Part shown: piece after piece, positions 37,770-47,167 of the stretch
Numbering within the stretch: the stretch's first letter is position 1
Layout: every line of letters starts with the position of its first letter
Source of the DNA: Gamsiella multidivaricata
Lineage: Eukaryota > Mortierellomycota > Mortierellomycetes > Mortierellales > Mortierellaceae
DNA length: 64,000 nucleotides
Direction: 5' to 3'
Assembly: GCF_025024155.1 (NCBI RefSeq)
Contig: NW_026251784.1
Coordinates: forward strand, 62,001 to 126,000
Program-made: the position numbers and the translations under genes
Notes under the pieces: generated by a model
The model's database searches: none
The model's input: only the letters and a program-made list of their open reading frames with translations
Told to the model about the DNA's origin: nothing

Positions 37770-38005
37770 ACAAATATGAAATAAAATATCTGCTTCCTGG
37801 CTCCCCTTGATGGTCTACCTTGCTCTAGTTTTTTTTTTGACGTCAAATCCCCCTTCCCCCTACAAAAAGAACGCGACCAATGCGCTCAAAGTAGTCATGT
37901 GATGATCAAGGCCTGGTCGCTCAAAAGGTTCCACAAGCACTCTCCTTCGCGCCATTCCTTTCATCCCAACTCTCTCGTCATTCACCACTTCCAACGATCC
38001 TAGCA

Positions 38006-40183
38006 ATGGCAGACTCTTCACGAGAGACCCAGCCCTTGTTGACTAACAGCACCAGCGGGAGTAAGGGCTCTTCAATGGCCTCAACTGCCTATAATGTCTT
38101 GACACATACCAGAAGCGTGGGATTCTATTAGACCATTGTAGACTGACATGACCGCACCATTTTTCTTTTTTTTTTCCCAGGCCCTAACGAGGACCGCCGA
38201 TCAAGGTTCCGCAAGGTCTTTCCTTATGGTCTGATCGCGCTGCTCTTTATCGGCATCAGTACCATCCTCTTGATTGTTCTTGTCAAGCCTCACGATGGTA
38301 CTTTTTTTTTTTTTCTATTATTATTCAAAGGTGTCACTTTTTGTGCATAAGACATGTCCTATCTCTACTCTTTCTAAAGGATGCATTTTGAAACGACCCT
38401 TTTAGAAGGCGGGCCTCACAATGACCCTAAAAAGTCGCCTCTGTCCGAACACTTGGTGACCCCCGCCATCTTCAAGCACTTGGAAGAACTCTACGCGATC
38501 GCACTGAAGAACAACAACTCGCGCTCCGTGACCAATGGCTACATGGCCTCTGCAGAGTATGTCCAACACCAACTTAGATTGAAGGCTAGAGAGTACTGTC
38601 ATGTCTCTACTCAAGAATTCAAGGTCCCTGTGTGGTCTGAACTCGAGGCGCCGGAGCTGAGCAGTACGGGTATCGGCGCTGCAGGCGGATACATTCAATA
38701 CCAGAACAAAGTTGACTTCCAGAGTAGGTGCTGAGTACATTACGTGAACAAATGTTGCACTAGCCTATATGTCGATGAACATCAGGTTTCGCTTCCCGCA
38801 TGTGATGGTCTTGGTGCTCATCCGGGCCTTATTTGTACTCATAATTACTCTCTGCTTTTGTAAATTGCTCCGTTCATAATAATCACATTAGATTTCAGAT
38901 ACGGTGGACCTTCCGCTACACTCAAGAAGCAGGAGATCCATGGAGTTGCTAACCATGGATGCAGTGCTAGCGACCACAAGAGGGTCAAGGGGAAGATTGC
39001 AGTGATTGAGGAAGGTGGTCCGTGCGACCTCTGGAGCGCTGCTTACCTTGCAGAGAAGGTAGTTACTGGACCTTGTATCCTAAACTGAAGTGAGGAGAGT
39101 CAGCATTTGGGGGATTTGTTCAGTTACCAACTACTCTGATCGTGTTTTCGTGGATTTGTGTCGTTGATAGGCTGGGGCAAAGGCCATTTTGTTCTACAAT
39201 AACCCCAAGCGCAAGGCCTTGCTCTATTCGCGCATTCGCATCACTGCCTGGAAGGAAGGAGATCCCCTGATCTCCATTCCAGTTCTCTCTATCACCAACT
39301 CTTTTGGGTCAACACTCCTTCAAAACCAGGACACTGCGCAGTTGACTCTCAGGACTGTCAACAAGCAGACCATCGAATCGACCATCAACGTACTCTGCAC
39401 CACTCACGGAGGTGATGAAGACGACACCATTGTGTTGGGCGCGCATTTGGACTCTGTTCCTGAGGGACCAGGTATGGTCGACAATGGTTCAGGAGCAACA
39501 TCTTTATTGGAAATTGCGCTCGTGATGGCTAAGGCCAAGTATCGCTTGAAGAACAAAGTTGTATTTGGATGGTGGGGCGCGGAGGAGATCGGATTGCTGG
39601 GATCGCGACACTTTGTGCGCGAGCTGGTCAAGGATGAGGAGAAGAAGAAGCAGGTCGCAATGAACATGAACTTTGACATGTTGGCCAGTCCCAATTATGT
39701 TCCCTATGTAAGTTGCTGCTCTATGTCGTGCTGCGACGTGCCATGGTCATCACCTCCTTTATTAAGCAGTTCCTTGTGCTGTAGGTCCATGACGGCAAGA
39801 CAGCTCCTAAGGAGCTGGTCGGTCCTTCTTCAAGGATTGATCACCTCTTGATTGAGTACTTTGATTATGAGAATGAGGGCTACGAATACACGGATATGGT
39901 TGCAGGCAGTGACTTTTTGCCGTTCCTGCTGGAGAACATCCCTTCCGGTGGTTTGCTCACAGGTGCCGGTGAGAAGAAGACCATGGAGCAGCGTACACAC
40001 TTTGGAGGATTCGCAAACGCACCTCTGGATCCTTGCTATCACCAGAGCTGCGACACTCTTGACAATGTCAGCAAGGAGGCATTGAAGCTGATGTCCCAGG
40101 CTGCGCTATATGCGATCACCAAGCTAGGCAAAGCCGAGAACCTGCGCGAGTGGTTGGCGGATGCTAAGGTGGAGTTGCGCTGA
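38006..40183 (+). CDS. M28-family aminopeptidase (aminopeptidase Y-like), membrane-anchored
   Basis: Six exons: 38006-38060, 38181-38297, 38406-38723, 38892-39058, 39171-39707, 39785-40183; phases agree, 530 residues. A short cytosolic lead is followed by a transmembrane anchor at about 30-55 (GLIALLFIGISTILLIVLV), so it is type II and likely sorted to the vacuole or surface. A PA domain lies at about 170-260 (VANHGCSASD, GKIAVIEEGGPCDL). The M28 zinc site is complete: His and Asp in LGAHLDSVPEGPGMVDNGSG, Glu pair in WWGAEEIGLLGS, Asp in NFDMLASPNYV, and His in CYHQSCDTLDN. Family members remove N-terminal residues from peptides. Yeast APE3 is the nearest well-known relative in architecture, but it has a signal peptide; equivalence is inferred. 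Confidence 0.92.
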
Positions 40184-40587
40184 GCAGATAGGAAGGTGGA
40201 AAGAAGAAGAACGTACATGTTCAATTGTATAGCTACCGGACGTGGGTATGTTCACTTCCCACGGTTCCTACATTTTACAATGAATAAAGCGCTTTATCTA
40301 TGTTCACCCACACGCAGGTTGACGAATGGATTCAACAGATTTAAGGCGGAACAAAATTAAACCAAACAACAGCAGCTCTTTTCATTTACTCATTTACAAA
40401 CCAACATATCTAACGGTCGTCCTCAACGCAAATTCACACGCACTCATTACTCCATTTTAATAACCTATGGTTCCACGAATGTGGGCGCAAAAAAAAAAAA
40501 AAAGGGCGCAGAGTCTACACTACACACGAATCAGTTTTCGCGTTTGCCATCAGTCCTCCTCCAAAGAAATGATTTGGAGCTTTCTCT

Positions 40588-41130
40588 ATGTTTGAATTTT
40601 ATCGCACAATCGTGCGACCGTTGGGGATAGCTCTGCACACGGACGCGGGTTGCATATTGTGCATCTCCTTCCAGGCTCCAGATCTGGCCTTGTTTTTCTG
40701 CTTTCATCCAACAGACCGATGCATGCCCAAGGCTCAATTAACTTTGCTTTCGAGGTATGTGTCTTTTTCTAGTACTGTTGAGCTGCAAATCGATCTCAAA
40801 GAGGAATTCCACGCGTACAATATCCGTCCACATTTAACCAGGCGCCAATACAACCCCTCCTTGTCTGCCCATGATGATTTACAGTTTATTGTGGATCAAG
40901 AGCCCTCGCCTTGCTTGTTGCCACAAATGGTAATGAACAGCAACGCATTCACATCTGCTGTGAGATATATGAATAGCTGGGAACCTTATAATGCCAGGAG
41001 CTTGCATCTGGCGAGCACTTCGGACAGAGGATCTATGAAAAAGCTGATGGATGGCGCAATGTTAGGAGCTGGACGGAGCCTTCGCGGTATTTCCGGCAGG
41101 TACATTTGCCTACAGTCTACTCTAGGATGA
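40588..41130 (+). pseudogene. orphan ORF, weak resemblance to checkpoint clamp subunit Rad9, probably decayed
   Basis: 180 codons from an ATG. Phrases such as LQIDLKEEFHAYNI, DDLQFIVDQEPSPCLL and MVMNSNAFTSAVRYM can be laid, in order, on the middle of Rad9-type PCNA-like clamps, and VRPLGIALH resembles the start of their N-terminal domain, but the spacing is compressed. Two segments look like intron remnants far too short to splice (18 bp GTATGT...CTAG at 40755-40772; 26 bp GTACAT...CTAG ending near 41126). This suggests a gene shortened by deletions. The identification is my weak inference from pattern; an unknown protein is equally possible. Confidence 0.25.
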
Positions 41131-41888
41131 TCCTCCGAGTAAAAGAGCAACGGCCCTGGCCAATGAGGGTTCGCGCTCCGTCAGATCGTCTGCCTATAGA
41201 ATCAGCTTCTCCATCCCAACTATCTGGACCATTGCTCTTCAGCCTCTCTTGCGCCAAGTAGGCTAAGGGTACATTTCTTGCATACTGCAAACAGGGTTCA
41301 CACATATTTGGAAATATGTCTAGAGTAGCAAAATCCACAGTCCATGCATCAATACCTGGATGTGCAGTTAATGCAAAGGAAGGGGTGCAGCAGGAGACAT
41401 ATATCCATGGTCGTACCCTGGATTTTGGAGATGATGCATCACCTGCAGTGCAAAGAGCACCAGCCAGTAAGATGCCGACCCAGTTTGCGAGCTCAGAATT
41501 GTTAATTGAGCCTCCAGGGATAAATATCGAAAAAGCATTCCTGTAATCAATCCAATTGAAAAACTATATACAGCACGGCCAGTTTCAATATCTAAAACGA
41601 AGGTATTATTTCGTAGTGTTTGGTACATAGTCTATGTTGGATGACGAGGACGATTCTGGTCTGGATTCCGAGGACACGATGTCTGTTGCAGATAATCGAG
41701 ATACAGATAGTCGAAGCCGCTCTCCGCAACTGCACCATCGGAAAAGAAGGCGCCCATCGAGCCATTCTCCTCACTACCTTCAAGTCCCTTCCCGGATGAG
41801 GACTATTCTTCGGAAACTCTCCAAGACGCTGTAAATGAGTTCATGCGCGTCGCCGATAGCAGCCAGAACCCCAATTGCATTGCAATTG

Positions 41889-42102
41889 AGATTTCGGTAG
41901 AGAAAAGTTACCGCTTTCAAAATTGAATATATTTTGCATGGGCTTGATGACCCCATGGTGCTCATTTCAATTCATTCTACGTGCCAGGGATCAGGGATGC
42001 ATCTGAGTATAGAATAACAATTTTGGATTGAAAAGGGCGGGGGTCATCTGGCCCATGCGAAGTATATCCAATTTTGAAAGCGGTAACTTTTTCTACCGAA
42101 AT
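41889..42102. mobile_element. hairpin element with about 65-bp inverted repeats (MITE-like)
   Basis: The left arm (about 41889-41954) and the right arm (about 42039-42102) are reverse complements with few mismatches: ATTTCGGTAG... GTTACCGCTTTCAAAATTG on the left reads back as CAATTTTGAAAGCGGTAAC... CTACCGAAAT on the right, and TGGG..GATGACCCC pairs with GGGGTCATC..CCCA. The loop is about 85 bp and holds no ORF. Size and shape fit a non-autonomous MITE or foldback element. No target-site duplication is obvious because the arm ends are diffuse. Confidence 0.65.
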
Positions 42103-42717
42103 CAAAATCCACTGCACAATGTTCTCTAGGGGACTTACTTTCAGGACGTTCTGGATGAGATGGATTAAAGGTCTGCCTTCTCGATATTTTATCCCCAGAG
42201 GCTCGATTTGCAGGGGACGACTGTGTTGCTAGAATTCCCCTGCGAGTAAGAGATGAAAAAGCAACGGCGCTATGAACGTTTGGCTGCTACAAGCCAGCGC
42301 TTCTGTAAAAGTCATGATCGCAAACTGTACCTTGGTTCATTGCTGTGCAATGATCTGCGTGTCCTTCCCGTCGACAACTGACCTTTTCCCGTTTGCTGCA
42401 CCTTTTGATGGCTACTTCCTCGAGCGGGAAAGAGGGCGTCAACCATTTCCTGCATCGCCTCTTTGCCTCTTACCGTCAGTTTGCTACCACAAAAGGGGCG
42501 CCTTTGGTACGAAGGACAGCACAGCACTTCCCCTTTTTTACTCACGCGTCCGAGGCGTTCCTTCCTTATTCTTCGTTCACCTCTTCACTCGCTCACTCAC
42601 GCACCTACTGCCACTCAATCATCAACCAGGTACCAGCCCCTCCAACTATCCGTCGTCTTTTTTCCCCTAATATCGCTTGAAACGACCACCCCCTGACTCC
42701 ATTCAGCCGTAATCGAC

Positions 42718-44013
42718 ATGCCCGAAAACGAGTACCACCACTATATACCACGCTTCATACTGAAGACTTTCTCAGACAACTTCCTACTGAAAGCCTCAGA
42801 CGCTTTCATACCGACTACCTCAGGTGGCTTCATACAGGAGACCTTCTTGGACGAACTGCTGGAGCGCAGTGGAGGGAACAGGGGAGGGAGAAGGGGAAGG
42901 AGCAGGGGAGGGACAAGGGGAAGGAGCAGGGGAGGGACAAGGGGAAGGAGCAGGGGAGGGAGCAGAGGAGGGAGCAAACGAAAGCCTATCTATCATATCA
43001 AGGTGTATCGAGTTCAAGACCAAAGAATCACGCTGGACGATGTCGGTAGAGCATACGGCATCGAAAACATATACCGAGACATCACCGCGGAAGACTCCAT
43101 GATGTTCGAGAAGCTTTTGGCCGAGTTGGAGTGCACCGCCGCGGTGTTTGTTCGGAGGATTTGGTCAGGCGAAGACATTTCGCTGACACGAACCGAGCTG
43201 GCAGATTTCAAGAAGTTTCTGGCCATCATGATGTATAGGGGCGAGCACCGCAGGAAACAATATTTCGAGGACAGGTTTGACTTCGCGACGCGAATGACAA
43301 TCAAAAAGCACATGCGCGAAAACAACATCAGCAAGATTCAAGATGTGTGGTTCGAAAACCTCAAGTGGATCATCAAGACCCCTATCGAGGACATCCTCAA
43401 AGAATTCGAGAGAGCCCACGGGCCAATGGATCCTTTTGCTATCATGGTGGCATATAGAGGACCTATCCACGCTGTAGAGCTTTTGGACTTTGGCTACATG
43501 GTTATGAACACTGTATGTATTTGGCATGCGGAAGAGGGATCCGAGTTCATCCTGTCCAACACTAGCTTCGGTTCGTTCGAGGGCGATATGGGTGTCAATT
43601 TTCACTCTTTTTTTGTCGTGTCTCCAGAGTATGCCGTGGTTCTCATCAGCCGCCTCTACATGAATGGCCAAATGGAGATGCTGCCTCTCAGGAAGTCGTG
43701 GTTCGGGAAGGAGCTCCGCGCCTTTCCGGATGCCGTCTACATGAACGAGAACCCGAAGAGCCAGGACGATTTCACTAAGGACGACGTGTTTAAATATCGA
43801 AGGATTGTCGTCCCAAAGCAGAAAGTATACCTCGTCAATAGCATCCTTCTGGACTCGAGAGACAAGTATATAACATACAAGTCCAGTCCTTCCATGTACA
43901 AGTCCCTGCTATACTACGACAAACACAAGGGCGAACTGTTCCACAACCAGTACGACTACTCTATCCTAAAGCGCAAGGTGTTTGCCGAGATGAATAGAAC
44001 ACATAGCGCCTAA
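42718..44013 (+). CDS. DUF4238-family protein with RGG-like repeat insert
   Basis: A single uninterrupted exon of 431 residues. The start MPENEYHHYIPRFILKTFSDN is diagnostic for DUF4238 (HYIPRFLL-type N-terminus), a family found in bacteria and scattered fungi with no established biochemical role. Residues 60-85 are a low-complexity Arg/Gly/Ser/Thr tract built from three 24-bp DNA repeats, inserted near the start of the domain; such RGG-like tracts often bind RNA. The rest is an even mix of charged and aromatic residues with a long helical middle (about 140-230) and a beta-rich C-terminal half; no membrane segment or signal. Lack of introns contrasts with nearly all neighbours and allows recent acquisition or retrocopy origin; it lies between decayed regions. 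Function unknown. Confidence 0.8.
   Translation: MPENEYHHYIPRFILKTFSDNFLLKASDAFIPTTSGGFIQETFLDELLERSGGNRGGRRGRSRGGTRGRSRGGTRGRSRGGSRGGSKRKPIYHIKVYRVQDQRITLDDVGRAYGIENIYRDITAEDSMMFEKLLAELECTAAVFVRRIWSGEDISLTRTELADFKKFLAIMMYRGEHRRKQYFEDRFDFATRMTIKKHMRENNISKIQDVWFENLKWIIKTPIEDILKEFERAHGPMDPFAIMVAYRGPIHAVELLDFGYMVMNTVCIWHAEEGSEFILSNTSFGSFEGDMGVNFHSFFVVSPEYAVVLISRLYMNGQMEMLPLRKSWFGKELRAFPDAVYMNENPKSQDDFTKDDVFKYRRIVVPKQKVYLVNSILLDSRDKYITYKSSPSMYKSLLYYDKHKGELFHNQYDYSILKRKVFAEMNRTHSA
42892..42963 (+). repeat. three tandem 24-bp repeats coding RGRSRGGT units
   Basis: Two perfect copies and one near-perfect copy of a purine-only 24-bp unit (except one C in each AGCAGG and ACA), in frame within the DUF4238 gene. 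A partial unit lies on each side. The repeat length keeps the reading frame, so copy-number changes would only alter tract length. Confidence 0.95.
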
Positions 44014-47000
44014 GCTCTTTCCAAATAACTTGCCAGGATTTTTAAAGGAAGCCTTAAGATTAGTTTCAATAAGCTGCACCAGTTTGCGAAACCAATTCGA
44101 TGTCGATGTAGAATAAGAATGACACTTGTTTTGTACGAAGCGGCCTTGTCTTTAAATTCAACGTTATTATTGGCTGCAGCGGGTTAAAAAAAAGCTTCAT
44201 CGCATCCAACACGCAGTGCACAGCATCTTCTCGCTACCCTTCTCAACAACCCCTACTACCTCCGCATCAACTGAACTCTGCTTCTAGCCTCGCCATCGTT
44301 GATAGAGAGATAAAAGTTTGCAATAAACTCAAGGTCGTGTTCCCACAGTTCTGTGAGATGGTTTTCATAGCCGCTGTATCCTTGTCCGAGCGACCTTCCA
44401 CCATGATGCAAAAAAAAAAAAAAAAAAAATGGATACGTATTGAACATCGGTATACGTGCCGTACATCGAGAAATGATCCCGCAAACGGGTTCCGATGTGC
44501 AATAAGGTTTTCAATATAGCAAGCTGGCTGATGTCAGAGAATCTTTCGTGTATCCTCTAATGTGTTAATAGCGCGAGGTAAAGGGTCTCTGCAGAGGCGC
44601 CAGGCCTGGGACCTCTCTGCTCTTGTTGAAACACATCGAATGCATGATGCAGGATTTTCAGTAGCTCCTGGATGGCTGTGTCGATTCGCCCGTATCTCAT
44701 ATGTTGCAGGATTTTTTTGTAGGTGAATGATCACGTCTGCTGCCTGAGCGTCGGAAGCGAATGTCGCAGTTTGATTTGAGCTATCTTGTAACAGAGATAT
44801 CACACTGTCATCTATGTTGCTTTAGCTTGTTTATTTCGTTCTGCAATGTAGTGTAAGAAAACTGCTGTGTCGCAAGCAGGCAAATATCTACTGGAGATAT
44901 TCACGGGGGATGTGATCCTTTCGGGGGTGCTTGTAACTTTGCATGTCATTCAGAAGCCCCTTCCACATGAATACAGAGCTGTTATTAAAATGTTCTTGAT
45001 ATATTTTACCTTACATTGCGCAGTGTGGCCGAGTCAAATCCAGCAACTCTCTCACTGCGCTTTGCAATATGCTGACTCCATAAAGGAGTTTGCATGCACC
45101 ATCAAAAGCCCTTGATGTTTGTAACTCAGCCATGTCCATCTTAGCGAAGTTTAGTCCTCGTTCTATTAGGATACAGTTTCTGGCCGTGTAACTGTCGCTG
45201 TCGAAGACCCAGTCGATATGAGCATTAGAGCCTTCCAAGAACTGGCCAGTCGCTAAGGATCGGCCCTGCAAGAGCATCTCATTTTCCCCATCAGCAAAAA
45301 CAACAACGGCAAAAAAAGGGTCGAGCCTTCATTAACCATAAATCGACTTTAGATATTGTTTTTCTTGGTAGGAAAGAGGACTGGATTAAGGCAATATCAA
45401 AACACGATCTGCGATTGTACAGATGAGAAATGAAATGGGTCCATGGCACCCTTTCCTATCAACACCGCTGTGGAGGAAAATAAAAACTGTTTATTCTTCA
45501 AAGATTCAATATAGAAGGTGTAACCAATATCTATGGTTCTAGATCGCGTCCATTCCCATTCGTCCTTTCCTCCAGGAAGGCTCCTGAGAAATGCATGTTT
45601 TTGTGTAATATTTCAGACTACTGCACTCTCTTTTTTGCGCGTGCTCTCGTCATGGCGCGACCTCTTTCTTGGGTACAAATGTATGTATACAACTGGACCT
45701 TCGTGTATTTTCCCTGGACCAACAAAAAAGCGTGCTCGTACACATCTTACAAAAAACAGCATCGTGAGCACTTTTCAGGTTTAACGGCTGGCCTGCGATT
45801 GGATCGAATACCGATGGCAAGCGTGTGTCCGAAGAGCGATTTTAGTCACCTCTGGCTCGTTAATACATTCACCCTGAGAGAGCCCGCTGAAATTCTGCTT
45901 GAGAGCATTTGTGAACTCTAGTGGACGACCATTCACTTGCCGCATTCGCTCGTGAGTCTCACCTGTACATGTACATATTTTTAATGCATCGCTCTTTTAC
46001 AGGGTTCTTTCTAATGCATTCAGGTACATTTTCAGGAAAGGCGTATCTAGAACATTGAGGATGTTTTATCGCAAAACACCACGGAGTTTGGTTGACAGCC
46101 GATTATCTTAGACTACTTTCCTCGTCATCTCAGGCAAAATGAAGGGTCCAGCACTCCTGCAGTGCACTTTCCCATGGGAATTTATGTCTCTACAAAACAA
46201 AAGAGGGCCAGGCGTTTGCCATGGACACACCTTTCACATCGCCATCTATTTCTAGAACCTTGTCTTGTATATATGATACAATCCATATACTAAAAGACTT
46301 ATTTCTTGTGTGAGCCCTCTTTTATTGTTTTACCCACGCGGCGCCTTCGAACCTGTAGTCTTCATTCATTCTTCATCACGGCCCTCAGCTGAAATGCACA
46401 TTCCGCTGCCAGCTAATAGTAAAACAGGCCATGCCAGCATTGTAAGCGCAGAAATGAAAAGAGTTAGAGCGCCATATGCAGAGAGAAGGTAAAGGATGAA
46501 TCCAGCAGTGCATGTCCGGCATACCAACATTCGATCGGCATGAACCTGGAAAAGAATATTATTACAAAAGATGTTTAAGTAATGAAGACCAACGGACGCA
46601 TGCAGCTGCCGCTTGTTTTCCTTGCGAGTGTGTATTCCCACCCGCGTATTTCACAATTTGGGCTCGACGTAATTTAGATTGCCTAACCCCCCTTGAGTCT
46701 ATTTTCCTCGGTATAAACAGCTTTTTTTGCAAACAGGAGTTTTTAGGCAAGGGCGTAGCTGCCATGAAGGGTTACACCACCATGGTAGTGCCATGACCAA
46801 TCTTTTGAATATACAATACTTCTTACTTTAGAAAGTCAAAGCTGCAATCCACTCAATCCTCGTCCCTGAGACTAAACCTGCATTCACCTGGTATCCTCGG
46901 TCCCTGTTTCCCAGGAACATACCGCCATACCCTTACTGGACTCGACCCTGAATTCCTTTAAATACCCGGCACCATCCCTGCCCTTTACTGCTTCTTCAGC

Positions 47001-47167
47001 CTTCAAGACTCTCATATTCCTACCCTAGCCCTTCTTCGCTCCTCCCCGACCACTCCTCCCCGCCTCCACCCCCTTCCTCGCCTTTACGGTAACCCCCACC
47101 CAGTCTTCTACAGACCTTTAAGTCCTCTACATCCTAGTCATCACAACACTCGTCTCATCATCTCAAA
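44014..47167. other. gene-poor 3.1-kb spacer upstream of subtilase copy 2
   Basis: Contains a minus-strand coding relic (44557-45320), a hydrophobic minus-strand ORF at 46366-46560 preceded by a good acceptor (CTTTTCCAG|G) that could be a lone terminal exon, poly-A/T runs, and the promoter of subtilase copy 2: TTTAAATA at 46957-46964, a C-rich leader, and the CAGTCTTCTACAGAC motif at 47101-47115. No intact gene could be assembled. Confidence 0.55.
44557..45320 (-). pseudogene. unidentified coding relic with homopolymer frameshift
   Basis: Read on the minus strand, about 45015-45320 stays open with protein-like composition (FFAVVVFADGENEMLLQG, HIDWVFDSDSYTARNC). A donor GTAAGG at 45014 and acceptor AACAG near 44979 would define an intron of only 36 bp, much shorter than others here. 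Further on, the frame with SDAQAADVIIHLQ changes at a 7-base A run (plus coordinates 44712-44718) to a second frame with RYGRIDTAIQELLKILHHAFDV and a stop at 44557-44559. Two coding-like frames meeting at a homopolymer suggest a one-base indel in a dead gene. I do not recognise the family. Confidence 0.35.

Larger units (their letters stand above)
40184..42717. other. gene-poor spacer with decayed ORFs and a hairpin element
   Basis: About 2.5 kb. After the M28 gene it holds an orphan ORF (40588-41130), two shorter plus-strand ORFs (41316-41546; 41634-41834, acidic then Arg/Ser-rich) that could be exons of the same old gene, a hairpin MITE-like element (41889-42102), and a C/T-rich leader before the DUF4238 gene. 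Confidence 0.6.

Noticed and set aside
45533..45921. Plus-strand ORFs in the spacer before subtilase copy 2
   Set aside because: Two frames of similar length overlap, no domain, no splice context; treated as chance.
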